A stretch of DNA of 64,000 nt from Candidatus Poseidoniaceae archaeon. Its GTDB lineage: Archaea > Thermoplasmatota > Poseidoniia > Poseidoniales > Poseidoniaceae. A program made the position numbers and the translations under genes. Each line of letters begins with the position of its first letter. Position 1 is the first letter of the stretch. The stretch covers positions 1-64,000 of the forward strand of contig CASIAP010000005.1 of assembly GCA_949372645.1 (NCBI GenBank), read 5' to 3'. The notes beneath the pieces are model-generated. The model made no database searches. It worked only from the letters and a program-made list of their open reading frames with translations, and was not told the DNA's origin. Below, in pieces: positions 19,090 through 28,878 of the stretch.

Positions 19090-20877
19090 ATGGAAACCAT
19101 TGCAAACGACTTCACCATCAATATCGCAACAGCCAACGGAACCGGTTCGCAATCAGCCAACCTCATTCTTCTTCAATCCCTGTTCGAAATGGGAGTCCCT
19201 GTCAGCGGGAAAAATATGTTCCCATCAAACATTTCAGGTCTACCAACATGGTATATCGTTCGCCTTTCGGACCTTGGCTACCAAGCACCTGGGAACCGAA
19301 CCCATATTCAGGTTCTTTTGAATCCAGCAACTTGGGATGAAGACTTAGAGAGCCTTGAACCTGGTTCAGTTGTCATTTGGAATGAAAATGCAAAGATGGA
19401 AATGACTCGTGACGACGTTGTCTCATACCCAATCCCAATGTCAGCATTGGCCCGTAAAATCAATCCAAAAATTGCAAAGCTCGTTACCAACATCATCTAT
19501 GTCGGTGTTCTTGCTGAAATGCTTGGCATCGATCAGGCAGAACTCGAAGCTGCAGTTGCAAAGCAATTCAAAGGAAAGACATCAGCGATTGAACTCAACA
19601 TTACTGCTCTTGGCCTTGGTCGTGATTATTTCAAAGACAATCACACAAAGAACGACCCGTATGTGGTTGAAAAGCGGAAGATCAAGAAACCTCAGTTTTT
19701 CATTGAAGGGAATGAAGCAGTCGCTCTGGGATGTCTCTTCGGTGGTGTGCAGTTACTTGCTTGGTATCCAATTACTCCTTCTTCTTCACTTGCAGAAGGC
19801 ATCATCAATTACATCCCTCAACTTCGAACGGATGACGATGGAAACACAACATGCGCTGTGGTACAAGCAGAAGATGAACTTGCTGCTGCAGGTATGGTAT
19901 TAGGTGCTGGCTGGGCCGGTGGTCGAGGTATGACTGCAACGTCTGGACCAGGTATTTCACTCATGCAGGAATTCATTGGACTCGGTTATTTTGCCGAAAT
20001 CCCTTCGGTGTTCTGGGACGTCAACCGCGTTGGACCCTCGACAGGTTTGCCAACTCGAACGCAACAATCTGACATTACAATGCTGTATGAAGGAAGCCAT
20101 GGTGATACCCAACACATTGTGCTCATGCCTGGAACCGTTGAGGAGTGTTTTGAATTCGGATGGCGTGCCTTCGATTATGCAGAACGATTCCAAACACCTA
20201 TTTTTGGACTCAGTGACTTAGATCTCGGAATGAACCGTTGGGCATGTGAAGGATTTGAGTACCCAGACCAAGATATGGACAGAGGTAAAGTTGTTCGAGA
20301 CCGAGATGTATTCGAAGCCTTCGAAGAATTTGGACGATACCTCGATGTCGATGGAGACGGTATCCCTTATCGCACACTGCCAGGTTCAGGCATGGACCCA
20401 ATTCTCTACCGAGGAACAGGGCACAATTCAAAGGGTGTTTACTCCGAAAAGCCTGACGATTATTACGAACTCATGCAACGTTTGAAGCGTAAAATAGATG
20501 GTGCACGAGACATTCTACCAGCACCGATTCTACGAGAAGAAACCGAATGTGAAATCGGAATCATTTACCTTGGAAGTATGGAAAACACAATCCAAGAAAT
20601 CGATGACATTCTCGAAGCAACTGGAATCAAAGTCAGTCAATGCCGTGTACGTGCTCTTCCAATGCACAGCGAAGTTGAAAACTTCATCAGTCGGCATGAA
20701 ATGACGATTGTTTTGGAAATCAATCGTGATGGACAATTGTATGGTATTCTCCGGAAGGAGTTACCAAATAGTTTGATTACAAAAGTGCGTTCTGTTGCTT
20801 ACAGTGACGGATTACCTCCAAGGGCCGGCATTTACGCCGAACGTATTCTTGAAACTCTAAAGGAGGAAGTAGAATGA
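19090..20877 (+). CDS. korA: 2-oxoacid:acceptor oxidoreductase, gamma-alpha fused subunit
   Basis: N-terminal gamma-like domain (IATANGTGSQSANLILLQSLFEMG) followed by alpha (GNEAVALGCLFGGVQLLAWYPITPSSSLAE, TSGPGISLMQEFIGL). Start chosen at METIANDF; the ORF is open from 19048. Confidence 0.92.
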   Translation: METIANDFTINIATANGTGSQSANLILLQSLFEMGVPVSGKNMFPSNISGLPTWYIVRLSDLGYQAPGNRTHIQVLLNPATWDEDLESLEPGSVVIWNENAKMEMTRDDVVSYPIPMSALARKINPKIAKLVTNIIYVGVLAEMLGIDQAELEAAVAKQFKGKTSAIELNITALGLGRDYFKDNHTKNDPYVVEKRKIKKPQFFIEGNEAVALGCLFGGVQLLAWYPITPSSSLAEGIINYIPQLRTDDDGNTTCAVVQAEDELAAAGMVLGAGWAGGRGMTATSGPGISLMQEFIGLGYFAEIPSVFWDVNRVGPSTGLPTRTQQSDITMLYEGSHGDTQHIVLMPGTVEECFEFGWRAFDYAERFQTPIFGLSDLDLGMNRWACEGFEYPDQDMDRGKVVRDRDVFEAFEEFGRYLDVDGDGIPYRTLPGSGMDPILYRGTGHNSKGVYSEKPDDYYELMQRLKRKIDGARDILPAPILREETECEIGIIYLGSMENTIQEIDDILEATGIKVSQCRVRALPMHSEVENFISRHEMTIVLEINRDGQLYGILRKELPNSLITKVRSVAYSDGLPPRAGIYAERILETLKEEVE

Positions 20878-21929
20878 GCGACACACCGAAACGCCCAGCA
20901 CGTGCAATTAAACTCAATGTTCTGAACGAACCGAAGGAAAGTTACACTGGTGGAAAGTCATCTCTCTGCCCAGGTTGTGGACACGACCAAATTTCAAGCG
21001 TTATCATTAACGCAGCTTGGGAAAACGGCATTGAACCTCATCGTGTAGCAAAGATGTCGGGTATCGGATGTTCTTCAAAGACGCCTGCTTACTATCTTGG
21101 CCAATCGCACGGATTCAACACCGTTCACGGAAGAATGCCATCGGTCACTACAGGCGCCTATACCATCAACAAAGACTTGCTCTACATTGGTGTCTCTGGT
21201 GATGGCGATTCTGCTTCGATTGGAATTGGACAATTGATTCACGCCATCCGTCGCAACATGGATATGGTCTACATCATTGAAAACAACGGTGTATATGGTT
21301 TGACAAAAGGTCAATACTCCGCCACAGCCGATATTGGTTCGAAAAAGAAAAAGGGAACACCAAACACCACGCAACCGATTGATTTGTGTGCACTTGCAAT
21401 CAATCTTGGTTGCACTTTTGTTGCACGCTCATTCTCTGGTTCCAAGAAACAATTGGGTTCCTTAATCAAAGCTGCAATGTCGCACAAAGGTTTCGCCCTT
21501 ATCGATGTTATCAGCCCCTGTGTAACGTTCAATAACAATGATGAGTCGATGCGCTCGTATGGGTATGTTAAAGAAAATGAGATTACTCTTCACATGACTG
21601 ATTATATCCCCCACTTTAATCCAGTTGAGGAAATCGATGTACCGGAGGGTCATTATCGCGACATTACACTGCATGATGGTTCTACAATACGTCTCGAAAC
21701 TATTTCTGCTGAACACGACCCTGAAAGCCCAGTTGCAGCACTCACTGCACTTCACAATGCCGAAAGCGACAAGAAACACGTCACTGGACTCTTGTATTTC
21801 GATAATACAAAACCTTCGCTTGCTGAAGATTTAGGCTTGGTTGATGTGCCGTTGGTCGATGTGCCTGATAATGTATTGCGGCCTGGTAAAGAAATGCTTG
21901 ACAAGATCAATGCCGCATTACATAACTGA
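20874..21929 (+). CDS. korB: 2-oxoacid:acceptor oxidoreductase, beta subunit (TPP-binding)
   Basis: CPGCGHDQISS, HGRMPSVTTGA, GVSGDGDSASIGIGQLIHAIRRN, YIIENNGVYGLTKGQYSAT. 4-bp overlap with the alpha gene. Confidence 0.95.
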   Translation: MSDTPKRPARAIKLNVLNEPKESYTGGKSSLCPGCGHDQISSVIINAAWENGIEPHRVAKMSGIGCSSKTPAYYLGQSHGFNTVHGRMPSVTTGAYTINKDLLYIGVSGDGDSASIGIGQLIHAIRRNMDMVYIIENNGVYGLTKGQYSATADIGSKKKKGTPNTTQPIDLCALAINLGCTFVARSFSGSKKQLGSLIKAAMSHKGFALIDVISPCVTFNNNDESMRSYGYVKENEITLHMTDYIPHFNPVEEIDVPEGHYRDITLHDGSTIRLETISAEHDPESPVAALTALHNAESDKKHVTGLLYFDNTKPSLAEDLGLVDVPLVDVPDNVLRPGKEMLDKINAALHN

Positions 21930-21955
21930 AGATGTAAAATTCATGGGAGATAAAC

Positions 21956-22906
21956 ATGCAGACCTCCTTAATCCTCCTTACAATTGGTATTGTTGGTGGA
22001 TTACTCTTTGGAATCTTTCGTTCACGTTTATTGCAAAGTCGACTGCTTGATGCTGCTGCACGACGTGAAAAGCATGCCCCAAAGGCCACTGAAATTCCAA
22101 CATACATCCCCTCATCAGGAAATCAAATGAAAGACTCTGATGAAAGGTATCAATCAGTCGTATCAGAAGAAAGCAAGGAACCAACCATACTTGAATCATC
22201 AAGCCGTCAAGTCAATGAATTATCAATTGAAGAACGCGAAGAATATAATATCCGAGACCAAGCTCGCGACCAAAACATCACCAATCTTCGTCTCTTAGTC
22301 GAAGATTTGTTTGAAGACGATGCCGACTCAATTGGCGAAGTTGGAACGGATTCGGAGAAAGAGCAATCCTCAGTTGAATTACGAAGGACATGGATTGAAC
22401 AATATGAGCAACCTTTGAATGAGCATGCTGCATTCATCGAAAAGGAAGAAGTTGGTAGTGGTATCAAGATTCTCGACTCTTCTGTTCTCGAACATGATGA
22501 TATACAAACCCGACTTGAACGCGAAGGTGGAAAAAATGGTGAAGTTCAAGTTTCTTTAGCCTGGGATGATTTCAACGACCTCGACCTCCATTTATTTTGT
22601 CCATCCGGGGAACGGATTTATTTCAACAATAAGAAAAGTGCATGTGGTGGCGAGCTCGATGTTGATATGAACGTCCGACCCACGAGCGAAAATGCAGTAG
22701 AAAACATCGTTTGGATTGAGAATGCACCATTAGGCCAGTACAAGGTTGGTGTTCATTTCTACAAACATCACTCGGAAAAGGAGACGCTTCAAATCTGTGA
22801 ATTCCGAGCCCGCATTATCGTTCATGGCGAAGTTCGTGATTATTCTGGAAAGATTGCCCACGATCAAGCCATGCAAATGGTCACCAGTTTCACTTTGAAT
22901 CGATAA
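21956..22906 (+). CDS. N-terminally anchored protein with C-terminal YfaP/DUF2135-like domain
   Basis: N-terminal TM SLILLTIGIVGGLLFGIF. C-terminus VSLAWDDFNDLDLHLFCPSGERIYFNNKKSACGGELDVDMN...ENIVWIENAPLGQYKVGVHFY. Confidence 0.7.
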   Translation: MQTSLILLTIGIVGGLLFGIFRSRLLQSRLLDAAARREKHAPKATEIPTYIPSSGNQMKDSDERYQSVVSEESKEPTILESSSRQVNELSIEEREEYNIRDQARDQNITNLRLLVEDLFEDDADSIGEVGTDSEKEQSSVELRRTWIEQYEQPLNEHAAFIEKEEVGSGIKILDSSVLEHDDIQTRLEREGGKNGEVQVSLAWDDFNDLDLHLFCPSGERIYFNNKKSACGGELDVDMNVRPTSENAVENIVWIENAPLGQYKVGVHFYKHHSEKETLQICEFRARIIVHGEVRDYSGKIAHDQAMQMVTSFTLNR

Positions 22907-22919
22907 ACGAAACTCTTAC

Positions 22920-23246
22920 TCAGTAAATACGACCGGTGAGGGTTCGAATAATACGTTGAAACAATGAAACATGAGGACGCTCACTGAGGCCTAATCGCCA
23001 ATCTAATTCATTTGCCTGTTCATATTTTTGTAACTCTTCAAAGCCACCAATCCATTCATCATCAATAAAAATTTGTGGAATCGTTTTACTCCCATTGGTT
23101 CGAATATGAAACTCAGCATCGGTACGCTTTGATGAACCGAGACGTATTTCTTGATATTGGATTTTTTTAGAATCCAGTAAACGTTTGGCATTGACACAAG
23201 CACCACACCCTCGATTGGTATAGACCTCAACCTTCGCCATATCCAT
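22920..23246 (-). CDS. Glutaredoxin-like protein
   Basis: VEVYTNRGCGACVNAKRLLDSKKIQYQEI...TIPQIFIDDEWIGGFEEL: CxxC, cis-Pro and GGFEEL motifs. Confidence 0.9.
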   Translation of the reverse strand: MDMAKVEVYTNRGCGACVNAKRLLDSKKIQYQEIRLGSSKRTDAEFHIRTNGSKTIPQIFIDDEWIGGFEELQKYEQANELDWRLGLSERPHVSLFQRIIRTLTGRIY

Positions 23247-23291
23247 CGGAAAGACACACTTGTATCAAACCCTTTCATTCAACAGAAGCGG

Positions 23292-23367
23292 TGGTAGTCC
23301 CTCCCGGATTTGAACCGAGGTCAGAGGACCCAGAATCCTCCATGATGGACCGCTACACTAAGGGACT
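23292..23367 (-). tRNA. tRNA-Gln (anticodon CTG), CCA encoded
   Basis: Reverse complement AGTCCCT-TA-...-GAGGA TTCTGGG TCCTC-...-CTCGG TTCAAAT CCGGG-AGGGACT-A-CCA folds as a cloverleaf with anticodon CTG. Confidence 0.93.
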
Positions 23368-23493
23368 ATATTCGGCCCAATGTTCACTCCCTCTTCAATT
23401 CAGCGGTGTAAATCTTCGGGAAAAAACCCCCTCAGAGGCTATTTTCGCTGTTTCCACCTATGCATTAATATACAGGTTGTATGAGGACTTACA

Positions 23494-26400
23494 ATGACTG
23501 ATTCTATATCAATCAAATTGAAGCCCGGCGCAGCCATCCTCATGGCACTTGCTCTGATTACGACAACCTTTGCTGGCGTATCCTACGCAGACCCCGCAGA
23601 TGACGGAACTGGCTCAGGTGCTGGAAGCACTGGAAACAATACAACTGTTTTCATGGATTACCAACTTCTTACTCTTGATGTCGACCAAGCCGAAGACCCA
23701 ACTGCATTCGGAGTGATGTCTGTAACCGTTCACATTTATGACGACGAAAACTTCTCTGTTCATTATGGACCTGAAGAAATGTCGGAGGAAATGAATGCGA
23801 ATCAGATGACTAACCACTATTTCGACTTCGACATGACTCTTTTCTTTGTAGGGAACGATACACTCGGGCCTATGGCTGGGGAAGGTGTCTGGTATCACGT
23901 TGATGCAAATATCACTGATGAAGACCAACAATATGTTGGCACCGCACATACAGACATCTGCATGGCTAACGGAAGCGTTTGTGAAGACGGCATGGTCGAT
24001 AACAACACCGATTCATGGGAAGAAGAAATGTTTGACGAAGTTGACGCTGATGGCGATGGTGCAATCAACGGGACTGAACTCATCAATCACGAGAACTTGA
24101 TGCGATCTGAAAACAATGATTCCCCAATGAACACCTCAGAAGAGACCGAATTACTCGATGCTATGGCTGACTACGATACAGGATTCACGAGCGCAGACGG
24201 CAATGATACCGAAGATGCGAACGACGGTATGCTTGAATTCAATGAATTCATGGATTTCTATAACGGTTATATCATGGGTGACTATGAGACAGTTGAGGCT
24301 ATGCTTGATGAAACTGGAGTCCTCACAGTTATGATTCACAATGATGATGGCAACATTGCATACGTTCAAATTGTGATTATGGACATGTATCAAAACGATC
24401 TTATTAACGAAACTCTCTTCCCGGCAGACAGCAGTGACCCTACCAATGGCTTCGATTATTGGACCAGTCCGGATTGCTGTGCCGATTCGGGGATGTACAT
24501 GATCTTGGTTTATCTTTACGATGAAAACAATTCCATGATTGGAATGGAGTACCTCACAGTTGGAGAAATGCCAACTGAAGAAGAAAGTATGTTCCTGATG
24601 TTCGACAACGACGGAAATGGAAATATTTCAATCGATGAATACTTCGCATTAATTGAAGGCAGCAACAATGAAACTATCGACGAACAAACAAAGAGCATGA
24701 TTACCAATCTCTTCATGGGCGAGGACGTCGATGGCGACCAAGAACTCAATATGGATGAATTCTCTTCTTTCCTTGAAGCCATGATTAACATGGGCGAAGG
24801 CGGCGAAGGCGAATACTCCGAGATGGAAATGATGATGATGATGCTCGATGCAAACCAAGATGGAAACATCTCGCTTTCTGAAATCCTCGTCATGGTTGAA
24901 GAAAACCAATCTGATGCAAGTCAAATGACCACCTTCTATACCAACATGTTCAACAACGAAGATGTCGATGGAAATGCACTTCTTGACGCCAGTGAATTCG
25001 CTGTATTCTTCCGAGTATTGGAAGAACTCGATGGCGAAGATTGCTACGAAGTAATGGACGGAGATGCCTTCATGGTAGAAGGAGAGTTCGAAGATGAAGA
25101 AGGAAACTACACTGATTACATGGTTGGAGACACAGCCCCTTCAAACGGAACCTACTGCGTTCAGACTGGTATGGACTCTGATGGATTCTTGTACATGCAC
25201 GACACTAATGGAGACGACCAACTCAGTCTTACTGAGATTTTAGCCGCTATCTCAGACGAAAACTCAACATCCATGGACCTGATGATCATTGCATGGGTGT
25301 TCGAATCCTACGACGACGACTCAAACCAATTGCTTGATCAGAACGAACTCGGTGAGTTTATCGACCGCATGGACAACGAATACGACTACCAACCAACTCC
25401 AGTCCAGATGATGGATTTGATTGATACCGATGGAGACGGCAGCGTTTCAATGGACGAAATTGTTCTTTGGATCAGTGCAGAGAATGAAGAGCCAATGTCT
25501 GAAATCGAAAAGGAATACCTTGGAATAATGTTCATGATGTTTGATGCAGATTCCAATGCAATGCTCAACCCCTCAGAATTCCCTGACTTCTACTACGCTA
25601 TGCAATCCCAAGACCACGACAACGGTGGAGACGATGGCGGAGAAGCAAACATGGTGTGCTACGATAAGGTCAACCACATTGTCGTCGGAGGCTTCACGGA
25701 TGCTACATCTTGCGAAACTGCTGGTCACCTGTGGACTGACATGAGTCAGTCCTCTGGTGGCGATGATCAGAACAACACCGACACTGAAGACGAAGGCGAT
25801 GATATTCAATTTGAGTCCCTTGACGTTTGGTTTGAACAATGGGACAATGATAACATCGAACTTGTCTTTGTTGAACTTGCCGTGGTCGATAACGCTGAAG
25901 ACATTGCACGCCTCTCAATGATGGCTGACTCAATGTATGGTAACAACGACTCAGTGCTCAATGTGTCAGAAGTTGAAATGCTCATGGCCCTTTACGCAAT
26001 GAACCTCGATATTGATGACATTTCTGAAGGAATGACATTGGACGGACAAAACGGAACAGCTGTTGACTTCTGGGTTGAAATTGACGGATTGCTCGAAGGC
26101 GATGATGTTGTCTTTATTCGGGTTGGAACTGTTATTGAATTCCCAACTACTGCTTACGACACCTCAACAACACACACATTCGTGGTCAACCATTCAGATG
26201 ACTCCGAAGAAGAACGTATGCAAGAGTCCAATGGAGACGAGACCTGTGAAAACAATGTTCGTGTTCACAACAGTGATGCTTGGGAAATCTCCAGCGTAAT
26301 CACAACCGGAAACGAAATAGTGTTCACCTATGAGGATACCAACGACATGTGGATTGGCGGCAATGACAACTGTCACTCGTCCGGCATTATTACATTCAAC

Positions 26401-26955
26401 CTTGTCAAGGTCGAAAACGGCACCATGCCTGCTGAAGAAGACGATGACTGGACTTGGGAAGATGAAGAAATGAACCTTCTCCCAATCTGTGACTGGTTCT
26501 ACTCCGTTACTTTCGCTGATGGAGCGGGCACCAATATGTCCGACAAAGGCGTTGACGAAGCTGAGTCCGGCGACCGAATAATCGTTCTTGTCGATAATGC
26601 TGCTTATGAATTTGCAATGTATTGCTGGGACCCTGAGGGCGGCAACATGACCGTCGACATCTCATCCTCGTTCGCAAACGACACGAGCAACACCAGCATG
26701 GGCTTCGCTTGGAGCAGAATGAGCTTCAAACTCCCTGCTGGCACCGGCGGAAACTTCTCTGTTGACATCGCATGGACCGATGGATACCACACAGGAAACG
26801 GAACCCTCACTGTCATCGCTACTGGCGATGGAAGCACGGGCGACATCTCTGAAGTTGAAGCTGACAGCGAAGGAATCCCTGGATTCACTGCTGCTTTGGG
26901 CGTTGTTGCAATGCTCGGCGCTGCATTGATTGCTGGCCGTCGAAACGAAGCTTGA
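23494..26955 (+). CDS. Large exported multi-EF-hand protein with PGF-CTERM-like C-terminal sorting signal
   Basis: Signal-like N-terminus (PGAAILMALALITTTFAGVSYA). EF loops DADGDGAINGTE, DNDGNGNISIDE, DVDGDQELNMDE, DANQDGNISLSE, DVDGNALLDASE, DTNGDDQLSLTE, DDDSNQLLDQNE, DTDGDGSVSMDE, DADSNAMLNPSE. C-terminus GIPGFTAALGVVAMLGAALIAGRRNEA. Confidence 0.88.
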   Translation: MTDSISIKLKPGAAILMALALITTTFAGVSYADPADDGTGSGAGSTGNNTTVFMDYQLLTLDVDQAEDPTAFGVMSVTVHIYDDENFSVHYGPEEMSEEMNANQMTNHYFDFDMTLFFVGNDTLGPMAGEGVWYHVDANITDEDQQYVGTAHTDICMANGSVCEDGMVDNNTDSWEEEMFDEVDADGDGAINGTELINHENLMRSENNDSPMNTSEETELLDAMADYDTGFTSADGNDTEDANDGMLEFNEFMDFYNGYIMGDYETVEAMLDETGVLTVMIHNDDGNIAYVQIVIMDMYQNDLINETLFPADSSDPTNGFDYWTSPDCCADSGMYMILVYLYDENNSMIGMEYLTVGEMPTEEESMFLMFDNDGNGNISIDEYFALIEGSNNETIDEQTKSMITNLFMGEDVDGDQELNMDEFSSFLEAMINMGEGGEGEYSEMEMMMMMLDANQDGNISLSEILVMVEENQSDASQMTTFYTNMFNNEDVDGNALLDASEFAVFFRVLEELDGEDCYEVMDGDAFMVEGEFEDEEGNYTDYMVGDTAPSNGTYCVQTGMDSDGFLYMHDTNGDDQLSLTEILAAISDENSTSMDLMIIAWVFESYDDDSNQLLDQNELGEFIDRMDNEYDYQPTPVQMMDLIDTDGDGSVSMDEIVLWISAENEEPMSEIEKEYLGIMFMMFDADSNAMLNPSEFPDFYYAMQSQDHDNGGDDGGEANMVCYDKVNHIVVGGFTDATSCETAGHLWTDMSQSSGGDDQNNTDTEDEGDDIQFESLDVWFEQWDNDNIELVFVELAVVDNAEDIARLSMMADSMYGNNDSVLNVSEVEMLMALYAMNLDIDDISEGMTLDGQNGTAVDFWVEIDGLLEGDDVVFIRVGTVIEFPTTAYDTSTTHTFVVNHSDDSEEERMQESNGDETCENNVRVHNSDAWEISSVITTGNEIVFTYEDTNDMWIGGNDNCHSSGIITFNLVKVENGTMPAEEDDDWTWEDEEMNLLPICDWFYSVTFADGAGTNMSDKGVDEAESGDRIIVLVDNAAYEFAMYCWDPEGGNMTVDISSSFANDTSNTSMGFAWSRMSFKLPAGTGGNFSVDIAWTDGYHTGNGTLTVIATGDGSTGDISEVEADSEGIPGFTAALGVVAMLGAALIAGRRNEA

Positions 26956-27048
26956 TTCACATCAGGTTCACTTGGGTGGAGCAATCCACATCAGGCTGAC
27001 GAAAGTCATCGATAGACATCGTGAAGTGTTCACAGGTGCTTGACAAAA

Positions 27049-27243
27049 TCAGAACGATACGAATCGAAAGAGAACCTTCGAGACGGCACTCAGCATGAGG
27101 ACGATCATAAACAAACCAAGAGCCCAGCGCGCCCACGGGCGGTCAGGCTTTTCTGCAGGCCACGGGTCAATTCCCAAAGCTTCGGCTTCACGAACGAGTG
27201 CTGCGAGTTCTTGCAGTTCTTCTTCAACCGATTGTGCCGCCAT
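27049..27243 (-). CDS. Small single-pass membrane protein
   Basis: 64 aa with acidic helix and TM (WALGLFMIVLMLSAVSKVLF). Sits between flanking genes and divergent from the NUDIX-MBL gene. Confidence 0.55.
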   Translation of the reverse strand: MAAQSVEEELQELAALVREAEALGIDPWPAEKPDRPWARWALGLFMIVLMLSAVSKVLFRFVSF

Positions 27244-27335
27244 GCCTCATGGGAACATTGGGTCCTACATGAGATTCACGCCTTACCAGCGGTTGAGAAA
27301 CAAAGCCTTGAAGCCAATGGCGAACAGCGAATTGT

Positions 27336-28841
27336 ATGAGTGAAGTTCCCGAAGGCATGACACTGGGTCCGCAACAGCGTCGGCCACCTCGGCCAACAGC
27401 CACCATGACGATGACTCGTGATGGAGAAGGTGGTATCGAAGTCTTGCTTGGCCTTCGTTCAGAAACAATGGTAGCATTCCCTGGTTACTGGGCCTTCCCC
27501 GGTGGTGGATTGTCACGCGTGGACACCGCAGCCGTAGAGGCACTGAAAGGTTTTGAAGGTACAGAAGCAAAAGCGATTGCTTGTATTCTCCGTGAAATGA
27601 GTGAGGAATTAGGACTCGCACCGTCCGAACACGGATTGGTTGCGCTACCAATTGAAGCTCGTAAGGAAATTGTTGCTGATAAAAGTCGATACTTGCCACT
27701 TGCTCTCGAAGGGGCATTTCCGTATGATACTCGCTCCCTCAGGGTGTTAAGTCACCGAATCACTCCTCCTTTTGGCCCAATTCAATTTGATAATGCTTTC
27801 ATGCATCTTCATGCCGGTCTAGCCAAAGATGTACCTGAAATCGACCTTGAGCCTCAAACCGAATTCACTGAAATTCTATGGGCAACACCAAATGAAATCC
27901 TGCAGAAATGGGCAAGCCATGAAATGAAGGTCGCTCCACCGGTCGTCACCCTCCTTATGGAGATTGAACGTACGCTCGAACGTAAAGACCGTGATATGCT
28001 CGAAGCGGCCCGTGACATCAGTGAACGATTACCTGGCCGTCGCTCCATCTTGTTTGCACATGGCGTTGAAGTGGTACCGGTGCGAACAGCCACCCTCCCT
28101 CCTGCTGACCATACCAATTGCTATCTTGTTGGCGACCCTGAAGGTGATTTCATTCTGGTTGACCCTGCATCTCATCTACGTGAAGGGATGGAAGACATGG
28201 CCAAAGCAGTCGAACGGCACAAAGGGACCCTCATTGCCATGATGTTCACCCATTCACATGGCGACCATGTAGGCGATATCGGATTGCTTCGAGAAGCGTT
28301 TGATGTCCCGATTTGGGGCAGTGAATATACGGCTCGTACCGTCGAATGCCAACGAATTCTCACCGAAGGCGAGATGCTTGAACTTGGCAATCAGACATGG
28401 CAGGTTCTCATCACACCTGGTCATCATCCCGGACATATCTGCTTACTTGGTGACGCTGGACTTATTGCTGGAGATATGGTTGCAGGTATCGGCACCATTC
28501 TTATTCCACCACATACTGGAGACATGAACATCTACATGGAACAACTTGAACGCTTGAAGAAGCTCAAGCCACACCTCTTGTTTCCGAGCCATGGACCAGT
28601 CATAGCCCTCCCGACAATGAAATTCGACCACTACTTATCCCACCGAAAAGCACGCCATGATGCCGTCTACGCTGCTGTCAAGTCGGGAATTCAATTGCTC
28701 CCAGACATTGCCAAAGCAGCCTATGCAGACACCCCTGATGCACATCCGGGTCTTGCTGTTGACCAAACGCTCTCACACCTGATGTCGCACCAGCGTGCTG
28801 GTACAATCGTTGAGGATTCCACAAAGTGGTCTGTTCAATGA
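27336..28841 (+). CDS. NUDIX hydrolase / metallo-beta-lactamase-fold fusion protein
   Basis: N-terminal NUDIX features (FPGYWAFPGGGLSRVD...CILREMSEELGL). C-terminal MBL motif MFTHSHGDHVGD plus LITPGHHPGHICLLGDAGLIAGDMVAG and LFPSHGPVI. Confidence 0.9.
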   Translation: MSEVPEGMTLGPQQRRPPRPTATMTMTRDGEGGIEVLLGLRSETMVAFPGYWAFPGGGLSRVDTAAVEALKGFEGTEAKAIACILREMSEELGLAPSEHGLVALPIEARKEIVADKSRYLPLALEGAFPYDTRSLRVLSHRITPPFGPIQFDNAFMHLHAGLAKDVPEIDLEPQTEFTEILWATPNEILQKWASHEMKVAPPVVTLLMEIERTLERKDRDMLEAARDISERLPGRRSILFAHGVEVVPVRTATLPPADHTNCYLVGDPEGDFILVDPASHLREGMEDMAKAVERHKGTLIAMMFTHSHGDHVGDIGLLREAFDVPIWGSEYTARTVECQRILTEGEMLELGNQTWQVLITPGHHPGHICLLGDAGLIAGDMVAGIGTILIPPHTGDMNIYMEQLERLKKLKPHLLFPSHGPVIALPTMKFDHYLSHRKARHDAVYAAVKSGIQLLPDIAKAAYADTPDAHPGLAVDQTLSHLMSHQRAGTIVEDSTKWSVQ

Positions 28842-28878
28842 ACCAAACCTTAGAACACCCCCACCGTTAGGAGGATTT

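Noticed and set aside
27021-27033. Small inverted repeat GTGAA-GTG-TTCAC between convergent genes
   Set aside because: 5-bp arms are too short to distinguish from chance.
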